From JACJYC01 sp964558465 (lineage in GTDB: Bacteria; Bacteroidota; Bacteroidia; Chitinophagales; Saprospiraceae): 49,669 bases of DNA. Below, piece by piece: positions 1 to 8,640 of this stretch. A program made the position numbers and the translations under genes. Position 1 is the first letter of the stretch. Every line of letters starts with the position of its first letter. Under the pieces are notes generated by a model. It worked only from the letters and a program-made list of their open reading frames with translations. It did not search any database and had not been told where the DNA came from. The DNA is taken from NCBI GenBank assembly GCA_964558465.1, contig CAZLEF010000051.1, positions 1 to 49,669 on the forward strand. Reading direction: 5' to 3'.

Positions 1-52
1 AATCAATCGAATCAATCGAATCAATCGAATCAATCGAATCAATCGAATCAAT
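1..52. repeat. 9-bp tandem array (aatcaatcg)
   Basis: About five and a half perfect head-to-tail copies of the nonamer aatcaatcg, open at the window's left edge, end 10 bp before the gmd start codon. The same unit occurs in reverse complement at 4775-4880 and in a variant form at 25021-25120. Confidence 0.95.
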
Positions 53-61
53 AAAACAGCG

Positions 62-1216
62 ATGTCAAAAGTAGCATTGATCACCGGGATTACTGGCCAG
101 GATGGATCCTACCTCGCGGATTTCCTGCTGAAAAAAGGATATACGGTATGGGGTATGAAACGCAGGAGTTCCTCTTTCAATACCTCCAGAATAGACGCCT
201 TGTTTGCCAACGACCGGCAGGAAGGCAACCCCAAATTTCATTATTTCTACGGGGATCTGACAGATGCCAGCAACATCATCCGGTATATACAGGAGATCCA
301 GCCGGACGAAATTTACAACCTGGCGGCCATGTCGCACGTCAAAGTGAGTTTCGACACCCCGGAATATACCGGCAACGCCGACGGGTTGGGCACCTTGCGC
401 ATCCTGGAGGCTGTAAAAATCCTCGGTTTGACGGGAAAAACCCGGGTTTATCAGGCATCCACTTCCGAATTATACGGACTGGTGCAGGAAGTGCCCCAAT
501 CGGAGAAAACCCCGTTTTATCCCCGGAGCCCATACGGCGTGGCCAAATTGTATGCCTACTGGATCACGGTCAACTACCGGGAAGCTTACCAGATGTATGC
601 GTGCAACGGCATTTTGTTCAACCACGAATCGCCGGTGCGCGGCGAAACCTTTGTCACCCGCAAGATCACCCGCGCCGTAGCCAATATTTCCCTGGGTTCG
701 CAGGGCGTGCTGTCGCTGGGAAACCTGGACGCCAAACGCGACTGGGGCCATGCAAAAGATTACGTGGAGGCGATGTACCTGATCCTGCAACAGGACAAAC
801 CCGATGATTTTGTCATCGCAACCGGCAAAACAACGCCCATCCGTGATTTTGTGCATAGGGCCTTCGGTGAAGTCGGCATTTCACTGGAATTCAAGGGAAG
901 CGGGGTGGAAGAGAAAGGCCTTATTGCGGATATCGACCAACACCGCTTTGAGGAAATGATGGGCATCGAACCCGACCACCTGAGGGTGGGGCAACCCATC
1001 ATCCAGATCGACCCGTTCTATTTCCGCCCGACCGAGGTGAATCTGCTGATCGGCGATGCTTCCAAGGCAAAATCTGTTTTGGGGTGGACGCCTAAATATA
1101 CCCTCGAGGAAATGATCTCTGAAATGGTCGCATTTGACGTTGAATTGGTCAGGCGCAACTACCACCTGAAAAACGGCGGGTTTGTGATCCATAGTGAGGT
1201 GGAGGATATGATTTAG
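62..1216 (+). CDS. gmd: GDP-mannose 4,6-dehydratase
   Basis: Converts GDP-D-mannose to GDP-4-keto-6-deoxy-D-mannose, the first step toward GDP-L-fucose and related deoxysugars in the cytoplasm. The 384-residue protein is of normal family length. It opens with the Rossmann nucleotide-binding motif GITGQDG (about residues 9-15). It carries the extended-SDR active site: STSE (T134, E136) and the YGVAK motif with Y158 and K162. The family's RR-SS-FNT segment near residue 34, which binds NADP, is also present. The next gene is a GDP-fucose-synthase-like epimerase/reductase, which supports the pathway. The start is ATG at 62, just after a nonamer array. The stop codon TAG sits on the edge of a gtgagagg array, so the gene is flanked by low-complexity DNA on both sides. 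Confidence 0.97.
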   Translation: MSKVALITGITGQDGSYLADFLLKKGYTVWGMKRRSSSFNTSRIDALFANDRQEGNPKFHYFYGDLTDASNIIRYIQEIQPDEIYNLAAMSHVKVSFDTPEYTGNADGLGTLRILEAVKILGLTGKTRVYQASTSELYGLVQEVPQSEKTPFYPRSPYGVAKLYAYWITVNYREAYQMYACNGILFNHESPVRGETFVTRKITRAVANISLGSQGVLSLGNLDAKRDWGHAKDYVEAMYLILQQDKPDDFVIATGKTTPIRDFVHRAFGEVGISLEFKGSGVEEKGLIADIDQHRFEEMMGIEPDHLRVGQPIIQIDPFYFRPTEVNLLIGDASKAKSVLGWTPKYTLEEMISEMVAFDVELVRRNYHLKNGGFVIHSEVEDMI

Positions 1217-1271
1217 AGGGTGAGAGGGTGAGAGAGTGAGAGGGTGAGAGGGTGAGAGGGTGAGAGAGAGC
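1215..1271. repeat. 8-bp tandem array (gtgagagg)
   Basis: About seven copies of an octamer close to gtgagagg, with some gtgagaga variants. The array begins at the gmd stop codon. A second array of the same unit lies at 20506-20556. Confidence 0.92.
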
Positions 1272-1276
1272 ATCCG

Positions 1277-1407
1277 TTGTCACCAAGTCACCAAGTCACC
1301 AGATCACCAAGTCACCAAGTCTCAAAATCACCAAGTCACCAAGTCACCAAGTCTCAAAATCACCAAGTCACCAAGTCACCAGATCACCAAGTCACCAAGT
1401 CTCAAAA
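1277..1407. repeat. 8-bp tandem array (caccaagt)
   Basis: About sixteen copies of caccaagt with regular variants (caccagat, ctcaaaat) that recur in higher-order blocks. The array lies between gmd and the fucose-synthase-like gene. The same unit forms the array at 36588-36778. An open frame running through it encodes only low-complexity peptide and is not a gene. Confidence 0.93.
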
Positions 1408-1452
1408 AAGAGAGAAAGGAAAAAATTAAACAGGAAAAGCTTAGGGCAAAAT

Positions 1453-2367
1453 ATGAAAATACTGGTAACCGGCGCGACCGGCTTTTTAGGAAAACGATTG
1501 GTGAAAAAACTCAGGGAAAAGGGGGAAAACCCGGTGTTGACCTCCCTTAGCCTGGGGGTGGATTTGAGGGATTACGGGCAGACTTCCGCTTTTTTCCAGC
1601 GCGAGAAGCCCGACATATTGCTGAACTGCGCCTCGTTTGTGGGCGGAATTCAATTCGGGTACAAATACCCGGCCGATCTGTTTGAGAACAACCTTCTGAT
1701 GAATGTCAACCTTTTGCGGGCTGCCAGAGAGTCGGGGGTAAAAAGGATAGTCAATCCGATTTCAAACTGTGTTTACCCGGCCAAGGCCACCCTGTTCCGG
1801 GAAGAAGAGATCTGGGACGGGCCGATGCACGAATCCGTTATGGTCTACGGCTTTGTCCGCAAGGCTTTTTGGGTGGGTTCCTGGGCCAATGCCCGGCAAC
1901 ATGGCCTGGATGTGATCAATATTGTATTGTCGAACATGTACGGCCCCGAGGACCATTTTGAAGAGGAGCGCTCGCATGCCCTGGGCGCGCTGATCATGAA
2001 ATTTGTAGAGGCCCGGCGCAAAGGCGATCCGTTTGTACCCGTCTGGGGCAGCGGCAAACCGGTCAGGGAATGGCTGCATGTGGACGACGGCGCAGAAGCC
2101 ATGTTGCGCAGCATGCACCTTCCGGCTACAGAAGATTTTATTAATGTCGGGGTAGGAGAAGGCATTTCGGTGCTGGAAATGTGCCAGTTGATCAGGGAAC
2201 TCACCGGGTATGCCGGCGAGATCCGGTTGGACCCCACCAAACCCGACGGCGCTGCTTTTAAAACCGTGGATGGCGCCAAAGGCGCACAACTCATGGGGTG
2301 GAAACCTTCCGTCCCGTTCAGGGAAGGCGTAGCGGAAGCCATCCGCTGGTACGAAGAGAATCATTAA
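1453..2367 (+). CDS. GDP-L-fucose synthase-like NAD-dependent epimerase/reductase
   Basis: Probable second step of GDP-L-fucose synthesis: 3,5-epimerisation and 4-reduction of GDP-4-keto-6-deoxymannose. The 304-residue extended SDR has GATGFLG (residues 7-13), a fucose-synthase-like VGGIQ segment after NCAS near residue 57, NCVYP near residue 98, and a nucleotide-sugar-binding C-terminal half with VREWLHVDD. Position directly after gmd supports the role. One oddity is the catalytic SDR signature. Tyr132 is followed by Arg at the position where the family has the essential Lys (Y132-G-F-V-R136-K137), with Lys displaced by one residue. The enzyme may be a divergent fucose synthase, or a related GDP-6-deoxyhexose reductase or epimerase, so I leave the symbol empty. 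ATG at 1453 is the only good start; upstream DNA is repeat. Confidence 0.85.
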   Translation: MKILVTGATGFLGKRLVKKLREKGENPVLTSLSLGVDLRDYGQTSAFFQREKPDILLNCASFVGGIQFGYKYPADLFENNLLMNVNLLRAARESGVKRIVNPISNCVYPAKATLFREEEIWDGPMHESVMVYGFVRKAFWVGSWANARQHGLDVINIVLSNMYGPEDHFEEERSHALGALIMKFVEARRKGDPFVPVWGSGKPVREWLHVDDGAEAMLRSMHLPATEDFINVGVGEGISVLEMCQLIRELTGYAGEIRLDPTKPDGAAFKTVDGAKGAQLMGWKPSVPFREGVAEAIRWYEENH

Positions 2368-2517
2368 ACCGGTAGACGGCCTACGGTAGACGGTGGACGG
2401 CAGACGGTAGACGGTGGACGGTGGACGGTGGACGGCTTGCCATAACGGATCAACGAATCAACGAATCAACCGCGCCCACTCCTGTGGCGTGGTGGCACGC
2501 AAATCAACAAATCAAGA
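2368..2517. repeat. Composite tandem array: 7-bp (acggtgg) then 8-bp (atcaacga)
   Basis: From 2375 to about 2436 the sequence is built from acggtgg heptamers and variants (acggtag, acggcag). From about 2448 to 2517 it is built from atcaacga/atcaacaa octamers, interrupted by about 30 bp of unique sequence. It fills the whole space between two genes. The upstream extension of the next reading frame (from 2414) runs through it and is not believable protein. Confidence 0.9.
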
Positions 2518-2518
2518 T

Positions 2519-3700
2519 ATGACCATTACCCAAACCAGCCTGGCCATCGACGGCGGCGAACCCATCAGCAAAGAACCCATTCTGATCCATAAGCCTTCGA
2601 TCTCCGAAGATGATATCCAGGCTGTTACCGAGGCGATGCGCAGTACGTTTGTAAGCGGCGACGGTCCGGCTTGCAGGGAATTTGAGAAAAAACTGGCGGC
2701 TTACCTCGGCGTAAAACACGCTCTGTTCCTTACTTCCTGTACCGTAGCGCTGGACCTGGCATTTATGGCCAGGGACTTTCCGGCGGGCAGCGAAGTGATC
2801 GTCCCGAACTTCACCTATACCAGTACGGCGCTCGGGCCGATCCTGAACAACCTGAAGATCGTGCTGGCGGATGTCAGGCCCGATAACGGCAACCTGGATA
2901 TCGATAAGCTGGAATCCTATATTACATCCAAAACCGTGGCGCTTTGCCCGGTGGACTATGCCGGCAACCCGCCTCAGATGGATGAGATCAACGCCATTGC
3001 CCGCAAGTACGGCTTGTACGTGGTGCAGGATACGGCCCAGTCTGTCGGATCGAAATACAAGGGCAGGTACACCGGCAACCAGGCCGATGTCAGCACCTTT
3101 TCCTTCCACGGCACCAAGAACATGACCACCGGAGAAGGGGGCGCCCTGGTGACCAATGATGACGAACTGGCCGACCGGGTAAAGATCATGCGCGAAAAAG
3201 GAACGGATAAATACGCCTTCCTGACCGGCAACGTGACCCGCGGTTATTATGAATATGTAGACAAAGGCAGCAGCTATGTTCAGTCGAATATCAACGGCGC
3301 ATTGGGCATTACCCAGATCGACCGGCTGGAGGCGATGAACGCGCGCCGCAGGCAGATCGCCGAATACTACCTGGCACAACTGGCCGGAGTCCCGCAACTG
3401 GATTTCCTGAAACTCACCGACGGCGTCGACCACAACTGGCACTTGTTCGGCATCCTGACGCCGCCCGACCGCAAGTACTGGGTTATGGATGCCCTGCGGG
3501 CGGAAGGGGTGTTGGCCAATGTGCACTATACCCCGCTTCACCGGAACAAATATTACCAGCACCTGGGAACCGATGCCGACTTCCCGGGGTCGATGACCTT
3601 TTTCAACAGGCTGCTCCGCCTGCCCATTTACCCCACACTCACCGACGGCGAGATGGAAAAAGTGGCAGAAGCCGTCAGGAAAGTATTTACCCAGATTTAA
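2519..3700 (+). CDS. DegT/DnrJ/EryC1/StrS family sugar aminotransferase
   Basis: PLP-dependent transaminase that installs an amino group on a nucleotide-linked keto-sugar, with glutamate as usual donor. The 393-residue length fits the family. The PLP lysine is K200 in FHGTKNMTTGEGG, preceded by the cofactor-binding VVQDTAQS segment near residue 175. LTSCTVALDLA near residue 73 is the phosphate-binding region. I start at ATG 2519 because the longer frame from 2414 translates only tandem repeat DNA. It lies between the fucose-synthase-like gene and a glycosyltransferase. With gmd just upstream, a GDP-4-keto-6-deoxymannose 4-aminotransferase (perosamine synthase-like) is an attractive substrate assignment, but the sequence alone does not settle this. 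Confidence 0.92.
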   Translation: MTITQTSLAIDGGEPISKEPILIHKPSISEDDIQAVTEAMRSTFVSGDGPACREFEKKLAAYLGVKHALFLTSCTVALDLAFMARDFPAGSEVIVPNFTYTSTALGPILNNLKIVLADVRPDNGNLDIDKLESYITSKTVALCPVDYAGNPPQMDEINAIARKYGLYVVQDTAQSVGSKYKGRYTGNQADVSTFSFHGTKNMTTGEGGALVTNDDELADRVKIMREKGTDKYAFLTGNVTRGYYEYVDKGSSYVQSNINGALGITQIDRLEAMNARRRQIAEYYLAQLAGVPQLDFLKLTDGVDHNWHLFGILTPPDRKYWVMDALRAEGVLANVHYTPLHRNKYYQHLGTDADFPGSMTFFNRLLRLPIYPTLTDGEMEKVAEAVRKVFTQI

Positions 3701-3711
3701 AAACGACCAAA

Positions 3712-4776
3712 ATGAAAGTACTGTTACTTGTTCCGAAACGCTACGGGTTCCACCAATCTTTCCGCGAGACCTTTGAAGCCCTGGGCGGGGAGATCCATAC
3801 CATCGACTACAACCACCTGGTAAAAGGCTGGCAGGAAAAGATCAATACCCAGATGTTCCGTTTTCCGGATAAATGGCGGCTGCGCTGGGAATCGTATTAC
3901 TACAAAAACATCAACGAGTTCTATATCCAGGAATACAACCGGATCCAACCCGATGTGGTGTTCATTTACAACAACGAACTGCTGGTACCCGAAACCCTGG
4001 CACATTTCAAGCGGCGCTCCAAAGTCGGCTTTTTCCTGGGAGACTGTCCTTATTACACCCCGACCAACCGGCATTTTCTTCCGATCCTTTATTACGCCGA
4101 CGCCATTTACACCTACGACACCTTCTGGATCGAGCAACTGACCAAGGTAGGCCTGAAAAATATGCACTACCTGTACCCGAATACCCCTGAAGGGTCTTTT
4201 TACGAAAAGGAATTGCCGGCGGCAACCTATCAGGAGTTGAAATCCGATGTATTGTATGTCGGCATGTGTTACAAGACGAGCTGGGGTTTCAAAAAAGCCA
4301 AGTTCCTGAGCTGTTTTGCCGATTTTGACCTTCAGATCCACGGCGACGATTCGTGGCCGAAATGGTTCGCCTATTTTCCGGAACTGGAAAAGCGGTACCG
4401 GCCCCGAAACGGCCATATCAGCGTGGAGCGGCTCAATGATATGTACAACGCAACCAAAATTGCACCCGTCGACGCCAACCCAGGCCTGTTGAACGCCCTG
4501 CACTGGCGTTGGGTGGAAGCCCTGGGCGCCGGCGCGCTTCCGGTGATGGAATGGCAGCAGAACGTTGTTGAGATCTTTGGCGACGCAGAGGTGCCGGCGG
4601 TCAAGGTTTTTGACGAAGCGCGCGAAGTAACGGCTTTTTACCTCAACAACGAAGATAAACGCCTTGAAATGGTCCGGTGGATGCAGAACCTCGTGAAAGA
4701 ACGGCATTCCATCGAAAATAATGCTAACCTGATTGCCGGTACGATGGGCATCGGGGCGAAAGCGACGGCTCATTAA
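3712..4776 (+). CDS. CgeB-like glycosyltransferase
   Basis: Putative cytoplasmic glycosyltransferase of the CgeB/GT-B group (Glyco_trans_1_2 type), 354 residues. It begins with MKVLLLVPKRYG, a beta strand typical of GT-B N-domains. It has DVVFIYNNELL near residue 82 and GFFLGDCPYY near residue 104. The C-terminal donor domain includes HISVERLNDMYN (about residue 240) and DANPGLLNALHWRWVEALGAGALP (about residues 250-275), which resembles the CgeB signature. It follows the aminotransferase by 11 bp, so the two are probably cotranscribed. Donor and acceptor cannot be told from sequence. The stop codon merges into a nonamer array. Confidence 0.8.
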   Translation: MKVLLLVPKRYGFHQSFRETFEALGGEIHTIDYNHLVKGWQEKINTQMFRFPDKWRLRWESYYYKNINEFYIQEYNRIQPDVVFIYNNELLVPETLAHFKRRSKVGFFLGDCPYYTPTNRHFLPILYYADAIYTYDTFWIEQLTKVGLKNMHYLYPNTPEGSFYEKELPAATYQELKSDVLYVGMCYKTSWGFKKAKFLSCFADFDLQIHGDDSWPKWFAYFPELEKRYRPRNGHISVERLNDMYNATKIAPVDANPGLLNALHWRWVEALGAGALPVMEWQQNVVEIFGDAEVPAVKVFDEAREVTAFYLNNEDKRLEMVRWMQNLVKERHSIENNANLIAGTMGIGAKATAH

Positions 4777-4987
4777 TTGATTGGATTGATTGGATTGATT
4801 CGATTGATTCGATTGATTCGATTGATTCGATTGATTCGATTGATTCGATTGGTTCGATTGGTTCGATTGGTTCGATTGGCTCCGCCCGCCGTAGCTTCAG
4901 CGTAGGTGGGTTCGATTGCTCAAATCAACAAATAAACGAATCAACAAATCAACAATTGATCCGATTGATTCGCCACGCCGCGGCGTG
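4775..4987. repeat. 9-bp tandem array (cgattgatt) plus dispersed repeat
   Basis: Starting at the stop of the preceding gene, about twelve nonamers (gattggatt, then cgattgatt, then cgattggtt) run to about 4880. They are followed by a short non-tandem block containing ccgccgtagcttcagcg, which resembles blocks near 17505 and 40290, then by atcaacaa/atcaacga octamers to about 4953. The orientation is opposite to the array at 1-52. There is no coding sequence in this 230-bp gap. Confidence 0.92.
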
Positions 4988-5007
4988 GATAAAATGATAG
5001 ATTGAAA

Positions 5008-6411
5008 ATGATTCTGATCAAGTTAGCCAGGTTTTTTGCGCTTGTTCTAACCGCGATCGTTGCCAATTACTACCTGCCCGAATTTGCAGGGTGGATCTTT
5101 CATGTGGCTACGTTGGCGGTATATTATAAAGCGAAACAGGAGGACGAACCTTTCTGGCTCGCCTATTTTTTGATCCTGTCCGACGGGTTTTTCGGTTTTT
5201 TCGGGTTGTATGAAGCGGCGGTCAGCCTTTTACCCGGGTTGCCGCCTATCGATACGTCGCAATTGTACATCATCCTGAGTGTGATCAAAGCGGCCGCGAT
5301 CAAGCCCGACTACCGGCCGTTTTACCAGACGCATCTCCAGATACTGGGCATTTATCTGATTTTCCTGGTGATCCAGGGGTATGTTTTGGGGGTGCACCTG
5401 GAGCTCAACGTCCAGTTCCGGATCATCAAATGGATCACGCCGTTGTTGTTGCTGTATTCTATTCCCCGGCTGTTCAGCCGGATGGAGCATTACCGCGACC
5501 TCTTTGTATACATCTTTCCGGTGGTGTTTGTCACCCTTGGCGCCCAGTTGTTCACCATCATGACCGGCACCTCGCCGATGCAGGTATTTGGCATCAAGCA
5601 GGAAGTCTGGTTCGCGGTGAAAGTATCGGCCAAAAAAACCTACCGGGGGTTCTACAATGACAGCGTTATCATCATTTCCAATTTTGCAGCGTTGTTTTTT
5701 CTGGCGTACAAAAGGCGGTTTTTCAGCAACCTGTACCTGTTTGCCATTCTCGGCGCCAACTTTGCGTCGATCTTCCTGTCGGCTACCCGCGGGTGGACCA
5801 TTTACATGGTCTTTGTGATGGCCTTGTCCTTCGTTTTTGTGGTCAGATTCGACCGGCAGCGGATGGTAACGATCATGGGCATGTTGCTGATAGCGGTGAT
5901 CGCTTCGCAGTCGATCCCGATCATTCGCACCCAGGTGAATAATTCGGTCAAACGGATGTTGACCCTGGAAAAGCTGGCGGAAGGCGACGCTACGGCGGGC
6001 GGCACCCTGATCAGGCTGACTGAACGCGGCCCGAAAGTGATGAAAAAATGGGAACAGTCCAAACTGACCGGCTGGGGTTTTTCCAATGGTTTTATGGAAT
6101 CCAATGATTTCCATGTCGGAAATCAGAATATCCTGATGCATTCCGGCATTATCGGCGCCGGATTGATGATCATTTTTGTCGGTTATTTCATGCTGAAGCC
6201 GTCGTTGAGGTACCTGGCATTACCCGGAGACAGCCCGGTCAAACAGGCGATGGTGCTGTTCCCCATTTATTTTATGGGGTGGTTTATCATACATTCCTCC
6301 TCGGAGCAGGAGTTTTCCTATTACCAGTTTCCAAGCTCGGGCATCATACAAGCCGTCTTTTTCAGTATGGCCGCATTGACCTACCAGGAATCATTGGAAC
6401 CCTTGTCATGA
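5008..6411 (+). CDS. O-antigen polymerase/ligase-like membrane protein (Wzy-like)
   Basis: Polytopic inner-membrane protein of 467 residues with about 10-12 hydrophobic segments, and the likely polymerase (or ligase) for repeat units of this polysaccharide. SATRGW (about residues 255-260) sits before a transmembrane helix. A long polar region contains GWGFSNGF and FHVGNQNILMHSGIIG (about residues 370-390). This pattern of a periplasmic loop with His and Gly near the end is typical of the O-antigen ligase/polymerase superfamily. The start is uncertain by two codons (TTG at 5002 or ATG at 5008); I take the ATG. The stop overlaps the next ATG by 4 bp, so translation is probably coupled to the downstream glycosyltransferase. 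Confidence 0.82.
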   Translation: MILIKLARFFALVLTAIVANYYLPEFAGWIFHVATLAVYYKAKQEDEPFWLAYFLILSDGFFGFFGLYEAAVSLLPGLPPIDTSQLYIILSVIKAAAIKPDYRPFYQTHLQILGIYLIFLVIQGYVLGVHLELNVQFRIIKWITPLLLLYSIPRLFSRMEHYRDLFVYIFPVVFVTLGAQLFTIMTGTSPMQVFGIKQEVWFAVKVSAKKTYRGFYNDSVIIISNFAALFFLAYKRRFFSNLYLFAILGANFASIFLSATRGWTIYMVFVMALSFVFVVRFDRQRMVTIMGMLLIAVIASQSIPIIRTQVNNSVKRMLTLEKLAEGDATAGGTLIRLTERGPKVMKKWEQSKLTGWGFSNGFMESNDFHVGNQNILMHSGIIGAGLMIIFVGYFMLKPSLRYLALPGDSPVKQAMVLFPIYFMGWFIIHSSSEQEFSYYQFPSSGIIQAVFFSMAALTYQESLEPLS

Positions 6412-7496
6412 CCGTCAATAAAGTACAGATCAGGAAGGGCCAAAAGCCCATTCACTATATCCTCTGGCAAATGGGCCCGGGCGGTATGGAACTGGGCATT
6501 TTGCATTATATCGACCGGTTTGGCCCTACCCGTAAATTGTATGTCTATGGGTTGAAAGCCCGCGAAAACACCCTGTTCGACGAATCAAAAATCGAGGTAG
6601 ACGGTGGCGGCCGGAATCCATACCGCAACTATTTCCGGTATTGCCGCCGGCACCGGCGCGATACTTTTCACCTCAACAACGGCGGCCCGGTTGTTTTGCT
6701 GCTCACGTTGCTGGCGGGCGTTAAAAACCCCGTTTATCATATTCACGGCACCATTTACTGGAAAACCCCTTTCCAGAAATTATACCTGAAATCCGTCTGG
6801 TGGGCCGTCCGGTTCCTGCTGTTCTTCCGCAAAACGACCTTTGTGGCCAATTCGGAATACAGCGCGTCGGTATTCAGGGAGAAAGTTTTGCCGGCAGCCC
6901 CGGCTGTGGTGTACAACGGCTTTGATACCAAGAAGTTTACGGCGCATTGTTCACAACGCAGCCATCTGAAAAAACTGGCCTATGTCGGCCGCCTCCAGAC
7001 CGGTAAAAATGTGGACCTCGTTATCCGGTTGTTTGAAGAAGCCGCCGGAAGCCACCCCGGGCTGGAACTGCATATTGCCGGTACCGGGCCGCTGAAAGCG
7101 GAGTTGGAGCAGCGCTGTGCAGAGAGCCCTTACGCCTCGCGGATCATCTTCCACGGGTTTATTAAAGATATTCAGGCTTTTTACGCATCGGTAGACCTTT
7201 TCCTTTTTCTGAGCGCCTACGAATCCTTCGGGAATGTAGTGGCCGAGGCCCTGCTGACGGGGTTGCCCGTTCTGACCAGCAACGTACCCGCCTTCAGGGA
7301 GATCCACGGCGGAGACCCGGCCTTTGAGCTCGGCAACCCGGCCAATTATCCGGAGGTGAAACGCAGATTCCTCAACGCGCTGGCCCATTATCCCGTATTG
7401 GCCGCCAAGGCATTTGCACTTTCCAAAGAAATGGAGTACAGGTTTTCGATCGGATCCCACCTGGCCCAAATGACCAAAATTTATGAACAGTTGTAG
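6408..7496 (+). CDS. Glycosyltransferase family 4 (GT-B)
   Basis: A 362-residue retaining glycosyltransferase. The C-terminal donor-binding domain begins with LAYVGRLQTGKNVDLVI (about residue 185). It contains the E-x7-E signature in SAYESFGNVVAEALLTGLP (about residues 270-288), which contacts the nucleotide sugar. The N-domain has a Gly-rich loop (MGPGGMELG, about residue 22) typical of acceptor-side GT4 enzymes. The start is ATG 6408, overlapping the polymerase stop by ATGA; the open frame extends further upstream but would run through the polymerase C-terminus. It overlaps the following deacetylase by 14 bp, so the genes form one translationally coupled string. Confidence 0.92.
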   Translation: MTVNKVQIRKGQKPIHYILWQMGPGGMELGILHYIDRFGPTRKLYVYGLKARENTLFDESKIEVDGGGRNPYRNYFRYCRRHRRDTFHLNNGGPVVLLLTLLAGVKNPVYHIHGTIYWKTPFQKLYLKSVWWAVRFLLFFRKTTFVANSEYSASVFREKVLPAAPAVVYNGFDTKKFTAHCSQRSHLKKLAYVGRLQTGKNVDLVIRLFEEAAGSHPGLELHIAGTGPLKAELEQRCAESPYASRIIFHGFIKDIQAFYASVDLFLFLSAYESFGNVVAEALLTGLPVLTSNVPAFREIHGGDPAFELGNPANYPEVKRRFLNALAHYPVLAAKAFALSKEMEYRFSIGSHLAQMTKIYEQL

Positions 7497-8640
7497 TCCA
7501 CCGGTATTTTATTACCACTCCGTGGCGCCTTCAAAGCTGGAAGGCTGGGTGCTCAACGGCTTGACCCTGAAAAGCGCAGTCTTTGAAGACCAGTTGCAAT
7601 ACCTGCAATCAAAGGGTATGCGCACCCTGTTGATGGATGAATGGATGGCTTTCCGGCAAGGTGAAAAAACGCCGGAAGGCAACGAGATCTGCCTGACTTT
7701 CGACGACGGCTACCTCGACAACTGGGTTTACGCCTGGCCCTTGGCCGAAAAATACGGCATGCGGTTCACACTGTTTGTTTCACCGGAATGCATTGACCCG
7801 CGGCCTGTGATCCGACCTACGCTCAAAGACGTATGGCAGGGCAATTGCCGGGAAGAAGACCTGGATATCCGGGGATACCTTTCCTGGGACGAACTCCGGA
7901 AAATGCAGGCCTCGGGGGTCGTCGACGTTCAGTCGCACACCATGAGCCACGCCAAATACATCTCCGCTCCGGCCATGACCGGATTTTATTACGGCGGACC
8001 CAAAGGGGTGTATCCGATCTGGAACGCCGACCCGGATATAAAGCCATTTTATATGGCGGACCCCCATTTTGAAAAACGCCTGCCCCTGGGCGCCCCGCTT
8101 TTCCGGGAAAACTCGGCCGTCGTCGTCCGCAAACTGAAGATCAACCCCGCATTCCTGGCGGAAAGCGTCGCGATCGCCGGAAATTACGACCTGAACGACC
8201 GCCGCCAGCGCCCGGCCTACGAAGAAGCCGTGGTAGAAGTGTATAAAAGGTATAAAATGGAAGGCAAACTGCCGGCCGGACTGGAAAGCGAGGAAGATTA
8301 TATGAACCGCCTGGCGTATGAAGTGATCGATTCCAAAACCATTATAGAAGACCAACTTTGCAAGCCCGTCCGGTTTTTGTGCTGGCCTCATGGGGATAAC
8401 AGCACGGTGGCCCACAAAATGGCCATTGAAGCCGGGTACCTGGCCACTACCTCCGGGAAAATGACGGGGGAAGCCGGTAAGCCGGACCGCATCCCCCGGG
8501 TCGGCGCCGATTTTGAAAATTCGGTATGGGTGAGCCGCCAGAAATTTCATTTCAAGATCAGCAGCCATTACAAAAAACAGCCGTATTACACCGTTTGGAT
8601 GGCGAACAATTTCAAGAATAAAATGCTAAAAAGAGGCTGA
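7483..8640 (+). CDS. Polysaccharide deacetylase family protein (NodB homology)
   Basis: Predicted metal-dependent carbohydrate deacetylase (CE4 fold), 385 residues. It shows CLTFDDGYLDN (about residue 69) with the two catalytic/metal Asp residues. HTMSH (about residue 152) supplies the two metal His. CWPHGDNS (about residue 303) is the later NodB motif. A long insertion of about 120 residues separates the second and third motifs, which makes the protein larger than minimal NodB domains. No clear signal peptide is visible, so action on a cytoplasmic or lipid-linked intermediate is possible. It overlaps both neighbours (14 bp and 1 bp). Confidence 0.9.
   Translation: MNSCSPPVFYYHSVAPSKLEGWVLNGLTLKSAVFEDQLQYLQSKGMRTLLMDEWMAFRQGEKTPEGNEICLTFDDGYLDNWVYAWPLAEKYGMRFTLFVSPECIDPRPVIRPTLKDVWQGNCREEDLDIRGYLSWDELRKMQASGVVDVQSHTMSHAKYISAPAMTGFYYGGPKGVYPIWNADPDIKPFYMADPHFEKRLPLGAPLFRENSAVVVRKLKINPAFLAESVAIAGNYDLNDRRQRPAYEEAVVEVYKRYKMEGKLPAGLESEEDYMNRLAYEVIDSKTIIEDQLCKPVRFLCWPHGDNSTVAHKMAIEAGYLATTSGKMTGEAGKPDRIPRVGADFENSVWVSRQKFHFKISSHYKKQPYYTVWMANNFKNKMLKRG

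Noticed and set aside
1260..1550. Plus-strand open frame rich in His, Gln, Val, Thr, Lys and Ser
   Set aside because: It is a translation of the caccaagt array and runs out of frame into the fucose-synthase-like gene.
2504..3562. Long minus-strand open frame opposite the DegT aminotransferase (also 3724-4773, 5230-6141 and similar)
   Set aside because: These are antisense shadows of genes with clear family motifs; they have no recognisable motifs and their ends do not fit operon spacing.
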